This document shows positions 36,195 through 44,833 of a stretch of DNA of 64,000 nucleotides, piece after piece (the first letter of the stretch is position 1; each line of letters starts with the position of its first letter). The notes beneath the pieces were generated by a model that saw only the letters and a program-made list of their open reading frames with translations, had not been told where the DNA came from and did not search any database. The position numbers and the translations under genes are program-made. Source of the stretch: Streptomyces sp. DH5 (GTDB lineage Bacteria > Actinomycetota > Actinomycetes > Streptomycetales > Streptomycetaceae); NCBI RefSeq assembly GCF_020873915.1, contig NZ_JAHWGP010000037.1:1-64000 (forward strand). The letters are read 5' to 3'.

Positions 36195-37967
36195 TCAGGA
36201 GGATGTGGCGGCCAGGATGCGGTTGAGGGCGCTGCCGGGGCGGCCCGTGAGGTCCTCCCAGGTCCCCTCCTCCGCGATGCGGCCCGCCTCGAGTACGGCG
36301 ATGCGGTCGGCTCGGCGTATCGTCGCCGGGCGGTGTGCGATGACGATCGTCGTGCGGCCCTCCTGCCGGAGCGCGGCGGCGAGTTCGGCGTCGCCGGTGT
36401 TGTCCAGGTGGGCGGTGGACTCGTCCATGACGAGGACCCGCGGCCGGACCAGCAGCGCGCGGGCCAGGGCGACGCGGGCCCGCTGGCCCCCCGAGAGTGT
36501 GGCGCCCCGCTCGCCGACGAGGGTGTCCATCGCGGCGATCCGGTCGACGCCGCACAGGCGTGCCGCCTCGGCCAGCGCCCGGTCGTCGGCCCCGGGTGCG
36601 GCGAGCCGCAGGTTCTCGGCGAGGGTGCCGTGGAAGAGGGGTGTGTCCTGTCCCACCAGCACCACCGCACGCCGCAGTTCCGCGTCGCCCACTTCCCGCA
36701 GGTCCACGGGTCCGCCGTCGGTGGGCAGCAACTGGACCGCGCCGGTGGACGGGTCCCAGAAACGGGCGAGCAGGTGGGCGCAGGTCGACTTGCCGGCGCC
36801 GGAGGCACCGACGAGGGCGAGTGTCCCGCCCGGGCGGACGGTGAGGTCCACGCCGTCCAGCACGGTCCCGCCGCCGTAGTCGAACCTCACCCGACGCAGC
36901 CGGACGCCCAGCGGCCCGGGAGGCAGGGGGCGTGGTGTGGTGGGCGACGGGGCGAGAGCCGGGGCCTTGACGGCCGCGTCGACGCGGGAGGCGGCGGCGC
37001 GCAACGCCACGGCCTGGCTGAGGGCGCGGGCCGATTCCGCGACCGGGCCCAGGACGGACAGGGACAGGGCCATCGCCGCCGGCGCCCACGCGCCGTGCAG
37101 CCGTCCGGAGGTCACGGACTGCGCGGCGGCGGCGACCACGCCGAGGGCCGCGGCCACGATGAGCACGTCGCGGACCGCGGCGGCGACGGCCTCCCAGGTC
37201 GCCTCGGCGCGCTGGGCGGCGCCCACCTGCCGCCCCCGCTCCGCCAGTTCGCGGCGGCGTTCGGTCAGAGCGCCGAAAGCGAGCAGTTCGCGCAGCCCGT
37301 CGACGGTCTCCACCGTGTCGGCCGACAGCCGGGCCACGGCCGCCCGGGTGCGGCCGCCGCGCGCCGTGCGGGCGCGTGCGTCCGCGAAGGGCGCCGCGGC
37401 GAGCAGCGCCGCGACCGGCAGCACGGCCACCAGCAGCCACGGCTCGACCGTGGCGAGGACCGCGGAACCGCCGGTGAGGACCGTACCGGCGGCGAGCAGT
37501 TGGGCGGTGGTGTGGGCGTAGAAGAACTCCAGGGCCTCCACGTCGGCCATGGCGGTGGCGGCGAGATCGCCGCTGCGGCGGCCCGCGACCCGGGCGGGCG
37601 CGCTGCGGGCGAGTCCGTCGAAGACGCGTACCCGCAGGGCGGCCAGCACCCGGTAGGCCAGGTCGTGCGAGAGGTCCATCTCCCGCCAGGTCATCAGGGC
37701 GCGTACCAGGACGAGGGCGACGAGCGCGGTGACGGTGCCGGCCGACGGCGCGCGCCCCTCGACGACGGCGTCGCCCACGGTGTGCGCGGCCAGGGTCAGC
37801 AGTGCGACGAGGGAGCCCTGTTCGAGGATCGCGGCGGCGCAGGTGCGGGCCGTCATGGCGCGGTGGGCGGCGAGGGCGGGGAGGAGGGCGCGCAGTGCGC
37901 CTCGCGCGGGTGCGTCCGCCTCGGCGGGGGCGGTGACAGCGGTGGTGGTGACAGTGGTGGTGCTCAT
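36195..37967 (-). CDS. ABC half-transporter 2 of the RiPP operon (CydC/IrtB-like)
   Basis: A 590-residue exporter-fold ABC protein. Transmembrane domain about 25-330, nucleotide-binding domain about 355-585: GASGAGKST (Walker A), LSGGQRARVALARAL (signature), VLVMDESTAHLD (Walker B with Ser in place of the common Ala/Pro) and VIAHRPATI. The ATG overlaps the TGA of the first half-transporter. The pair resembles CydDC thiol exporters and the IrtAB/YbtPQ systems, which are built like exporters but import metal-siderophore complexes. Last gene of the cluster. Export of the mature peptide and import of its metal complex are both open. Confidence 0.87.
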   Translation of the reverse strand: MSTTTVTTTAVTAPAEADAPARGALRALLPALAAHRAMTARTCAAAILEQGSLVALLTLAAHTVGDAVVEGRAPSAGTVTALVALVLVRALMTWREMDLSHDLAYRVLAALRVRVFDGLARSAPARVAGRRSGDLAATAMADVEALEFFYAHTTAQLLAAGTVLTGGSAVLATVEPWLLVAVLPVAALLAAAPFADARARTARGGRTRAAVARLSADTVETVDGLRELLAFGALTERRRELAERGRQVGAAQRAEATWEAVAAAVRDVLIVAAALGVVAAAAQSVTSGRLHGAWAPAAMALSLSVLGPVAESARALSQAVALRAAASRVDAAVKAPALAPSPTTPRPLPPGPLGVRLRRVRFDYGGGTVLDGVDLTVRPGGTLALVGASGAGKSTCAHLLARFWDPSTGAVQLLPTDGGPVDLREVGDAELRRAVVLVGQDTPLFHGTLAENLRLAAPGADDRALAEAARLCGVDRIAAMDTLVGERGATLSGGQRARVALARALLVRPRVLVMDESTAHLDNTGDAELAAALRQEGRTTIVIAHRPATIRRADRIAVLEAGRIAEEGTWEDLTGRPGSALNRILAATSS

Positions 37968-39703
37968 GCGGCCCGTTCTCCTCGGTGGTGGCGGCCGGCC
38001 TCGACGAGCCGCGTGTAGACGCCGCCGGCCTCGGCCAGGTCGGAGTGATCGCCGACGGCGTCCACCCGTCCCTCGTCGAGGACGACGATGCGGTCGGCGT
38101 GGCGGACGGCCGCGAGCCGGTGGGCGACCACCAGGACGGTCCGTCCGCTCGCGGCGCTCGTCAGCTCCCGGACGATGTCGGCCTCCCGGCGTTCGTCGAC
38201 CGAGCTGGTGGCCTCGTCCAGGACGAGGACCGGGGCATCGGCCAGCAGGGCCCGGGCGAGCGCGAGCCGCTGACGCTGACCGCCGGAGAGGGTGGCGCCG
38301 CGTTCGCCGAGGACGGTGGCGTAGCCGTCGGGGAGGGCGGTGATCTCGTCGTGTACACCGGCGGCGCGCGCCGCCCGGGTCAGCTCGTCGTCGGTGGCGT
38401 CCGGCCGGGCCATGCGCAGGTTGTCGGCGATGGTGGCGTGGAAGAGGTACGTCTCCTGGGAGACGACGGCGATGCCCTGTCGCAGGGAGTCGAGCGCGTA
38501 CTCGGTCGTGGGGCGCCCGTCGAGGGTGATCCGGCCCTGTTGCGGGTCGTGGTGGCGCAGGAGCAGGGCCAGCAGTGTGGACTTGCCGGCGCCGGACGGG
38601 CCGACGATCGCGGTCGTCCGTCCCGGCGGCGCGGTGAAGGAGACTCCGTCGAGGGCGGGGCCCGGTGCGCTGTCGTAGGCGAACCGGACGTCTTGGAAGC
38701 GCAGTTCGGGCGGAGCCTGCCAGTGCGCCGGGACCGTTCCGCGGTCGGGGACCGCCGGCTCGGTCGTGCGCAGGGCCGCGAGTCCGTCGGCGGCCGACGC
38801 GCCCAGGTATCCGGCGTGCCACTCGCGGGCCAGGTCGCGGACCGGCCGGAAGCACTCGGAGGCCAGCAGCAGCATCAGGTAGGTGCCGGTCGCCGTGGTG
38901 GAACCGGTGACGGCCGACCAGCACGCGAGGAGGGCCGCGGCGGCCGTGCCGCCCTGGATGGCCAGGTCGGTGATGCCGGTGTCGACCAGGGACACCCGCA
39001 GTTTGGCGACGGTCGCCCGGTGCAGCGCCGCGGACCGTTCCTCCAGGCGTGCGCGGGTGCGCCCGACGGCGCCGGCGGCGCGCAGGGCGGGCATGCCCTG
39101 GAGGGCCTCCAGGTAGTCGGCGCCCAGCCCTTCGTAGGTGTCCCAGTGCTCCTTGCCGCGGGCGGCCAGGAGCCTGTCCCAGGCGCGCGGCCCGGCCAGG
39201 GCGAGGAGCAGGGCGGGAACCAGGCCGAGGAGGCCCCGGGGCGCGACCACGGCCAGGGCGGTCAGGACGAGGGGCGGCACGGTGAGGGTGATCAGGAGCT
39301 GGGGCAGGTAGCGGGAGACGTAGGCGTCGACGCCCTCCACCCCGTCGACGAGTGTGGTGCGGACGGCTCCGGCCCGTGCGGTGGTGAGGTGCGCGGGGCC
39401 CTGACGGCCGAGGCGGAGCAGGAGTTCGTCCCGCAGGGCCACTCTGACCCGGGCTCCCGCGCGGGTGGCGGTGCGCCGCTGCCACACGGCGAGTCCGGCG
39501 CGTACGGCGACGACGGCGAGCACCGCGGCCAGCAGCCAGGGGAGCCGTCCGGTGTCACCGCGGGCCAGGCCGGCGAGCGCGAGGGCCAGCAGGGCGGCCT
39601 GCGCCAGGTGGGTGAGGGTGACGGCCCCCTGCAGAAAGGTGGCCGTCAGCAGCGGGCGTCGTGCGCGCCCCGCGGCGCGGCGCAGTTCGGGGTGGACGAT
39701 CAC
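37964..39703 (-). CDS. ABC half-transporter 1 of the RiPP operon (CydD/IrtA-like)
   Basis: A 579-residue exporter-fold half-transporter beginning at GTG 39703 (GTGA overlap with the dehydrogenase gene). Helices occupy about 15-320 (LLTATFLQGAVTLTHLAQAALL in helix 1); the ATPase domain has GPSGAGKST, LSGGQRQRLALARALLA and LVLDEATSSVDERR. It should pair with the next gene as a heterodimer. Lacks a C39 peptidase domain, so it does not itself remove a leader peptide. Its coupling to YcaO and SagB genes ties it to the peptide product of the cluster. Confidence 0.88.
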   Translation of the reverse strand: MIVHPELRRAAGRARRPLLTATFLQGAVTLTHLAQAALLALALAGLARGDTGRLPWLLAAVLAVVAVRAGLAVWQRRTATRAGARVRVALRDELLLRLGRQGPAHLTTARAGAVRTTLVDGVEGVDAYVSRYLPQLLITLTVPPLVLTALAVVAPRGLLGLVPALLLALAGPRAWDRLLAARGKEHWDTYEGLGADYLEALQGMPALRAAGAVGRTRARLEERSAALHRATVAKLRVSLVDTGITDLAIQGGTAAAALLACWSAVTGSTTATGTYLMLLLASECFRPVRDLAREWHAGYLGASAADGLAALRTTEPAVPDRGTVPAHWQAPPELRFQDVRFAYDSAPGPALDGVSFTAPPGRTTAIVGPSGAGKSTLLALLLRHHDPQQGRITLDGRPTTEYALDSLRQGIAVVSQETYLFHATIADNLRMARPDATDDELTRAARAAGVHDEITALPDGYATVLGERGATLSGGQRQRLALARALLADAPVLVLDEATSSVDERREADIVRELTSAASGRTVLVVAHRLAAVRHADRIVVLDEGRVDAVGDHSDLAEAGGVYTRLVEAGRHHRGERAA

Positions 39704-40866
39704 GTTCGTTTCTCCTCGTCGGCGTGGCGGGTGCCGAGGGCCAGTGCGTGGACGACCCAGTCCCGGTCCGGTGCGGTTCCGAGGGCGGCGCCCAGGTCCG
39801 CCTGCTGCCAGGAACCGACGGGCCGGGCCGCCAGCCCGTGGCGGCGGGCGGTGACGTGGGCCAGGTGGACGGCGAAGCCGGCCCTCAGGTGGGCGCGGCG
39901 CACCTGCGTGGCGTCGGCGTCCGTGGGGCAGCCGTGGGCGATCAGGACGGCGCCCGCGTCCGCGATCCACGCCTGACCCGCGGCCCAGGCCGCGAGGGTC
40001 GGGCGGGCCTCGCCCGCCGCGTACCGCCGCAGGGACGTGCCGTCCGGTGCCCGTTCCAGGAGGCCGGGCCGTGGTGGGCCGACCGCGGCGCACCACTGCA
40101 ACAGGTGGTCGGCGGCGGCCCGTTCGGCGGTGGCCAGGACTGCCCGCAGGGCATCGCGGGAGGGTGCGCCCGGCAGCGGCGGTGGGGTGCTGCGGCGCGC
40201 CAGCAGTTCGGCCGGGGTGGGCGTCTCCCCGGAGGTGTGCGGGGAGCGGGGGCTGTCCGCCGGGTGCGCCCGGCTCCCCCCTCCGGGCGGGGGGACACGC
40301 ACGACGGCCAGCGGGGTCCCGGTGCGTCCGTCCAGCCGCGCCTCGGGCTCGCCCGTGCCCAGGGCGCGGGCCGCCAGGAACAGCGCCGCCGCGGCGTGCC
40401 CGGTGTCCAGCAGCAGAAGGGGCCAGGCCCGGTGGCCGTAGTGGGAGGCCGTGCGCCGTGCGGTGACGTCGAGTTCGGCCGTCACGCCCGGCGGCGTGTC
40501 CCGGGGCGGCGGGCCTGTGGGGTGGACGCGGTGGCGCAGCGGGTCGTAGCCGTAGCGGCCGGGCGGCAGGGAGCAGCCGGCGCCCACGACCAGTTCGGTG
40601 TCCACGGGGTGCAGCGCGCCCGCGGAGGGCGTGGGCCTGAGGCGTCCGGAGGGGTCCGAGGCCGCCAGGGACAGGCGCAGCAGGGACCGCAGGTCGAGGG
40701 TCGCCGGTCCGGCCTCCGGGATCGGGAGCGACGGGCCCGGCCAGGGCCGGACGGGGCTTCCGGCGGGCGTGTCGGGGCCGGGGCGCTCCGGGGAGCGGGC
40801 ACGGGCGAGGGTGGTGACGAGGTCCACCGGGCGGTCTGCGCGGATGTCTTCCACCACGGCCCTCAC
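39700..40866 (-). CDS. SagB/ThcOx-type azoline dehydrogenase
   Basis: A 388-residue flavoenzyme of the nitroreductase superfamily. The N-terminal half has LDLRSLLRLSLAASDPSGRL and RPTPSAGALHPVDTELVVG (FMN-binding arginine and S-A-G-x-L-x-P motif); the C-terminal half, after a proline-rich insert (about 205-240), carries RRAHLRAGFAVHLAHVTARRHGL and PVGSW. In azol(in)e peptide clusters SagB enzymes oxidise thiazolines/oxazolines to thiazoles/oxazoles with FMN. It begins with GTG overlapping the YcaO stop and ends overlapping the ABC gene. The insert length is unusual. Confidence 0.85.
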   Translation of the reverse strand: MRAVVEDIRADRPVDLVTTLARARSPERPGPDTPAGSPVRPWPGPSLPIPEAGPATLDLRSLLRLSLAASDPSGRLRPTPSAGALHPVDTELVVGAGCSLPPGRYGYDPLRHRVHPTGPPPRDTPPGVTAELDVTARRTASHYGHRAWPLLLLDTGHAAAALFLAARALGTGEPEARLDGRTGTPLAVVRVPPPGGGSRAHPADSPRSPHTSGETPTPAELLARRSTPPPLPGAPSRDALRAVLATAERAAADHLLQWCAAVGPPRPGLLERAPDGTSLRRYAAGEARPTLAAWAAGQAWIADAGAVLIAHGCPTDADATQVRRAHLRAGFAVHLAHVTARRHGLAARPVGSWQQADLGAALGTAPDRDWVVHALALGTRHADEEKRT

Positions 40867-42242
40867 ATGTGGGGCGGAGGCGCGAGGGTGAAGTCCTCCG
40901 GCCCGCTCGGCGGGGTGGTGCGCCAGCCGCGCGCCACGGCGGCCTCGGCGAGGCGCGGGCAGCCGAAGTAGCCGAAGGCGGCGGGGGCGTTGGGCAGGAG
41001 TCCGGAGACGAGGACCCGGGCGACGCGCAGTGAGGTCTCGGCCACGTCCTCGGTGGTGAGGTCGAAGGTCATGACACGGTGACCACCCGCGCGCAGCGTG
41101 GTCTCCAGCCGCTCCCGGCTGCCGGGCTCGACGGCGTCGACGGACACGGTCCCGAGGGTGGGCGCGGTGAAGCGCCGGGCCTCGGCCGCCATCCGTTCGT
41201 CCAGCCACACCTGCACGTGCGCCCCCAGGTCCCGCACGTGCTCGAATTGCTCGCCGCACACGTCGAGGTAGCGGCCGTCCGCCCGGTGTTCCAGGTACAG
41301 TCCGCGCGCCAGCAGCCCGGCTTCGACTGCCTGGAAGACCCAGCCGCCGGCGTCCGTGAGGCCCTGGGTGAAGACCCAGGTGTGGACGGCTTCGAGGACG
41401 GCCTTGCGGGCGGCCTCTGCCGGGTCGTACTTGCAGGCGAACCCGGCGGCGTACAGGCCGAGGCGCGGGTCGTGGACGAGGGCGGCCATGCAGGGGGCGA
41501 ACTCCGAGCGCATCTCGACGATGTGGAGGTCGAGCGCGGAACCGGCCAGGTCGTCGGCGAGGCCGGGCACGCTCGCCGGGTCGATGCCCCGGGCCGGGCC
41601 GTCCAGGTGCCACCACAGTTCCAGCGCGTCGCGTTCGACGATCTCCAGCAGGCCGCGCTCCACGGCGTCGTCGAGGCCCTGTCCGGTGGCGATCCCGGCG
41701 TAGTTGAGGTGGTGGGTGCGGGGCAGTTCACGCAGGTCGCCCTGGCGCCAGTTGAGGTGGGTGAGCGAGACGGGCGCCCAGACCTCGGCGCCGGTGCCGT
41801 CGGGCAGCAGTTCGGTGCCGCGTGTCCACAGGGCCGGGGTGTCGGGCCCGAGGGGGCGGTACGGGTACTTCTCGCGGGCGTACTGCCAGTCGGCGTAGGC
41901 AGGCAGGTCTCCCGGTCCGTACAGGCGCAGGCCCCTGCGCGTCAGTTCGGCGGCGGTGGCGCGGACGGGGGCGTCCGGATGGCCGGGGGGAGGGACGCGG
42001 TTGCCGCAGTACCGTTCGATCCCCTCGGCTATCGCGGCGACGCGGGCCTGCCCGGGGTCGCCGAAGGTCGTGCCGAGGGAGACCCGGTCGGCGGGCCACA
42101 GGCCGTGCCTGCGGGCGTCGGCGATCTCGGCGGTGAGCGCGGTGTAGCGGGGCGGGGCGCCCGCGGGGTGTTCGACGGGCTTGACCTTGCGGACGATGCC
42201 GCAGACGGGGTCGACGAGTGCTTCCAGGGGCAGCGTCGTCAT
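40863..42242 (-). CDS. YcaO cyclodehydratase
   Basis: A 459-residue YcaO-domain enzyme. ATP/Mg-binding blocks are SLGTTFGDPGQARVAAIAEGIERYCG (about 54-80, written here as the family signature), GLLEIVERDALELWW (about 198) and KAVLEAVHTW (about 267). The C-terminus ends APPPHM, similar to the proline-rich tails of azoline-forming YcaO proteins. These enzymes phosphorylate the peptide backbone to close Cys/Ser/Thr side chains into azolines. The partner that presents the peptide is the RRE/E1-like protein upstream. ATGA overlap with the hydrolase before it and GTGA with SagB after it show strict co-translation. Confidence 0.92.
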   Translation of the reverse strand: MTTLPLEALVDPVCGIVRKVKPVEHPAGAPPRYTALTAEIADARRHGLWPADRVSLGTTFGDPGQARVAAIAEGIERYCGNRVPPPGHPDAPVRATAAELTRRGLRLYGPGDLPAYADWQYAREKYPYRPLGPDTPALWTRGTELLPDGTGAEVWAPVSLTHLNWRQGDLRELPRTHHLNYAGIATGQGLDDAVERGLLEIVERDALELWWHLDGPARGIDPASVPGLADDLAGSALDLHIVEMRSEFAPCMAALVHDPRLGLYAAGFACKYDPAEAARKAVLEAVHTWVFTQGLTDAGGWVFQAVEAGLLARGLYLEHRADGRYLDVCGEQFEHVRDLGAHVQVWLDERMAAEARRFTAPTLGTVSVDAVEPGSRERLETTLRAGGHRVMTFDLTTEDVAETSLRVARVLVSGLLPNAPAAFGYFGCPRLAEAAVARGWRTTPPSGPEDFTLAPPPHM

Positions 42243-43720
42243 CGCAGGATCTCCTCGGCGGGGTCTACGGGGGTGGGGCGGGAGGGAAGGACGGGCAGGG
42301 TCAGCGCCACGCTGTCCGGGTCGACCTCGCGCCGGGAGGCGAGCAGCCGGCCGGCCGTCACGGGGTCGTCGCCGGTGTGGGGGTTGCGGGCGTGGGCCGG
42401 GAAGTGGTGTCCGGCGATCTCCAGGCGCAGCCGTGTGCCGGCCGGCAGCCTGCGTGCGAGCCGGCCGAGGCCGAGGGTGAACGCGGTTTCCTGACCGGTC
42501 GGTTCGGCGTGGCGGGTGACGCCGACGGCGAGTCGCTCGGCGGCCCCTCCCGGCGTGAGTGCGGCGAGCCGGACGGCCCAGTCCGCGGCCGGGGTGTGGG
42601 CGGTGGCCCGCAGGTGCACGCTCACGGGGCCGACCACGTCGAGCGGGCGGGGCAGCGGCGCTGTGACCAGCAGGCAGCGGTCGGGCGGACCGTCGGTGGG
42701 GACGGTCAGGTCGTCGGAGCGGACGGGCCGGCGGGGGTCGGCGGTGAAGGCGGAGCCGTGCACCGGTCGTGCGGGGGGTGTGCGCGGTGCGCCCTCGGTG
42801 CCGGCGGGCAGCCACAGGTCGGCTCCGCCGAGAGCCTGGACGCCGTGCCGGCCCGGGGCGAGTTCACCGGCCAGGGCGCGGCGGGCCCAGCGCACGTACA
42901 GCGCGCCGAGGTTCAGCCGGTGCGCGGGGCCGGCGCCGGGGCCGGGCGCGGTGACGAGGGCGTGCCGCCAGGGGCCCAGCAGCAGCCGGGCGGAGGGCCC
43001 GCCCCAGGCGCGCCACAGGGCGGCCGTGTCCTCGGTGAAGTGGTCGTGGTGGCCGCCCACCGCGAGCAGGGGCACGGCCGCCCGCGCGGCCCGCGCCACG
43101 AGGCGGCCGCGGTCGCGGTGCCGCCACAGGTCCGCCCAGGAGGGCAGGTCTCGGCCCAGCCGTTCGGGGAGGCGGGTGAGCGGCAGGTGGGTGAGCAGTC
43201 CGGGGTCGGCGGCGAGGGCCTTCTCCAGCGCGCCCTCGTCGGAGTCCCGCCGGTCACCGTGGGCGGCCCACCATCCGGCCCGGGACAGCAGCCGCTCCAC
43301 GCCGGACGCCTCGCGCGCCGTGTCCGCGAGGCCGAGGGCGGGCACGGCCGCGATGACGGCGTCGGGCCGGGCGTCCTCGGGCACGTCCAGGGCGAGGACG
43401 AGGGCGCAGTGGGCCGCGTAGGAGGCGCCGAGGGCGACCAGTCGGCCGTCGCTCCACGTCTGCCGCCGGATCCAGCGGACGGCCGCCGCTCCGTCGGCGG
43501 CCTCGTGCGCGTACGGGTGCCACTCCCCCGGCGAGGCGAACCGGCCCCGCACGTCCTGGACGACGGCGGCGAAACCGCGGCGGGCCCAGCCCCGCGCCTC
43601 GGCCGCGTGCCGGGCCCGGTCGTAGGGGGTGCGTATCAGGACGGCGGGGAAGGGGCCGGCACCGGCCGGGAGATGGACGTCGGTGGCCAGGTCCCCCGCC
43701 GTCGCGCTGAACGCCGTCAT
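42239..43720 (-). CDS. CocE/NonD-type hydrolase (peptidase family S15)
   Basis: A 493-residue alpha/beta hydrolase with an S15 N-terminal domain (about 1-290; FPAVLIRTPYDR, GEWHPYAHEAADGAAAVRWI, then the nucleophile elbow GASYAAH) and a C-terminal galactose-binding-like beta domain (about 300-490). Family members are X-Pro dipeptidyl peptidases or acyl esterases. In a RiPP operon it could trim the leader or the N-terminus of the core. There is no signal peptide. It is coupled by ATGA to both neighbours. The assignment to a peptidase rather than an esterase role is inference. Confidence 0.84.
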   Translation of the reverse strand: MTAFSATAGDLATDVHLPAGAGPFPAVLIRTPYDRARHAAEARGWARRGFAAVVQDVRGRFASPGEWHPYAHEAADGAAAVRWIRRQTWSDGRLVALGASYAAHCALVLALDVPEDARPDAVIAAVPALGLADTAREASGVERLLSRAGWWAAHGDRRDSDEGALEKALAADPGLLTHLPLTRLPERLGRDLPSWADLWRHRDRGRLVARAARAAVPLLAVGGHHDHFTEDTAALWRAWGGPSARLLLGPWRHALVTAPGPGAGPAHRLNLGALYVRWARRALAGELAPGRHGVQALGGADLWLPAGTEGAPRTPPARPVHGSAFTADPRRPVRSDDLTVPTDGPPDRCLLVTAPLPRPLDVVGPVSVHLRATAHTPAADWAVRLAALTPGGAAERLAVGVTRHAEPTGQETAFTLGLGRLARRLPAGTRLRLEIAGHHFPAHARNPHTGDDPVTAGRLLASRREVDPDSVALTLPVLPSRPTPVDPAEEILR

Positions 43721-44571
43721 CCGTCCCTCTTCGGCGTCGGTGCCACGCGGGGCACCGGGAGGACGGGGTGCTCGGTGACGGTCAGCGTGCGCAGGTCCAC
43801 CCGTCGGAGGCGGCGCCGCGCCGGGAGGCCGGCCGGAGCGGGGGTGTCGGTGGCCCACCGGCTGAGGTCGTCCGCGAGGAGCGCCGCGAGGAGCGTGGCG
43901 GCGGGCCCGGAGAGCGCGGCCGGTGCGCCGGAGGTGCGCGGTCCGCTCCAGTACGCGGACAGTTCGCGGTGAGCGGGCGTGGCGGCGAGCCGTCGGGACC
44001 GGACGTGCGCCGACGTGACGTCTCCCGGTGCGACGGCGAGCGGTTCGACGTACGCCTGCCAGCCCTCGCGGTGGCAGCGCAGCCATGCGACGCCGTGCTC
44101 GGGCAACCGGTCGGCGGCGTCCCACCGCCCGTCCGGCACCGGTCCGTCCAGGCACCACACGACCGCGCGGGGGTTCCCGGCGAGCAGGTCCTCGATCCGC
44201 GCCGGTGATCCGTCGGACGCGGTCGGCGCCGGCGCGGTGCGCGGCCGTGCGCCCAGGGCGGCCAGGTGTGCGGCGAGTGGTGCGGTCAGCACCGGGTCGC
44301 CGAGGACGAGGACGTCCCGGCGGGCGGGGGGCCACGGCGCGTGCCGCGGGCCGTCCGCCAGATAGCCGGCCTCCTCGAAGGCCCGCACCACGCGGGCCTG
44401 TTCCTCGTCCACCGGGCCCGTGGTCCCGCCGGTGAGCAGGGACAGCAGAACGTCCTCGTCCACGCCTCCGAGCCTGACGGTGAGGAACTCCCCTTCCGGG
44501 GTGCGGACGGCGAGTCCTCGCCCGGGCACGGCGACGACCTCGACACCGGGGGCGAGACGGCTGCGGGACAC
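43717..44571 (-). CDS. TOMM leader-binding protein (RRE plus E1-like domain)
   Basis: A 284-residue protein starting at GTG 44571 behind a very good AGGAGG. Residues 1-75 form a winged-helix RiPP recognition element (PqqD-like; VVAVPGRGLAVRTPEGEFL, then a helix pair DEEQARVVRAFEEAGYL). The rest is a ThiF/E1-like Rossmann unit (DVLVLGDPVLTAPLAAHLAALG) without the adenylating motif or zinc cysteines. Such ocin-ThiF-like proteins hold the precursor leader and present the core to YcaO. It is the first biosynthetic gene after the precursor and overlaps the hydrolase gene by ATGA. Confidence 0.8.
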   Translation of the reverse strand: MSRSRLAPGVEVVAVPGRGLAVRTPEGEFLTVRLGGVDEDVLLSLLTGGTTGPVDEEQARVVRAFEEAGYLADGPRHAPWPPARRDVLVLGDPVLTAPLAAHLAALGARPRTAPAPTASDGSPARIEDLLAGNPRAVVWCLDGPVPDGRWDAADRLPEHGVAWLRCHREGWQAYVEPLAVAPGDVTSAHVRSRRLAATPAHRELSAYWSGPRTSGAPAALSGPAATLLAALLADDLSRWATDTPAPAGLPARRRLRRVDLRTLTVTEHPVLPVPRVAPTPKRDG

Positions 44572-44604
44572 GGTGTTCCTCCTGACGACGGGCCTGGGAC
44601 GGGT

Positions 44605-44638
44605 GTGGGCCCGCCCGGAAGGCATCGGGCGGGCCCAC
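44605..44638 (-). terminator. Intra-operon hairpin between precursor and biosynthetic genes
   Basis: Perfect 12-bp arms GTGGGCCCGCCC (44605-44616) and GGGCGGGCCCAC (44627-44638) with a 10-base loop, in the 90-base gap between the precursor stop and the RRE gene. In RiPP operons such partial terminators give much more precursor mRNA than enzyme mRNA. Confidence 0.7.
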
Positions 44639-44661
44639 GGTCGAGGGCGGTGAGGCCCTGC

Positions 44662-44775
44662 TTACTCCTCGGTGTCCTCGAAGGGGTTCTCGACGAGCGC
44701 GTTGGAGTGGGAGGCCGAGTCGTGAGCCAGCTGACCCGGGTCGGCGATCGGTGCGAAGACCTGCTCGTTGTCCAT
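44662..44775 (-). CDS. RiPP precursor peptide (37 residues, cysteine-free)
   Basis: The ATG at 44775 has GGAGAG 6 bases upstream and gives a 37-residue acidic peptide that begins MDNEQVFAPIADPGQLAHD and ends ENPFEDTEE. A leader of about 19 residues with FAPIADPGQL for RRE binding and a core that includes the S-A-S-H-S segment are plausible. There is no cysteine, so the cyclodehydratase could only act on Ser/Thr (three Ser, one Thr) to give oxazolines or methyloxazolines. His and the acidic tail are further possible metal ligands. An in-frame start at 44853 lies inside the Zur-like box and is less likely. No similarity to a named RiPP was recognised. Confidence 0.7.
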   Translation of the reverse strand: MDNEQVFAPIADPGQLAHDSASHSNALVENPFEDTEE

Positions 44776-44833
44776 GAACTCTCCATCAGTGGAAGGGAGA
44801 TACGGCGTTCGGTCGAGCGCCGCGACACAGACT

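Noticed and set aside
36111-38018. Plus-strand frame of over 600 codons across the ABC half-transporter gene
   Set aside because: Gly/Arg/Gln-rich without any family motif and antisense to a clear ABC transporter.
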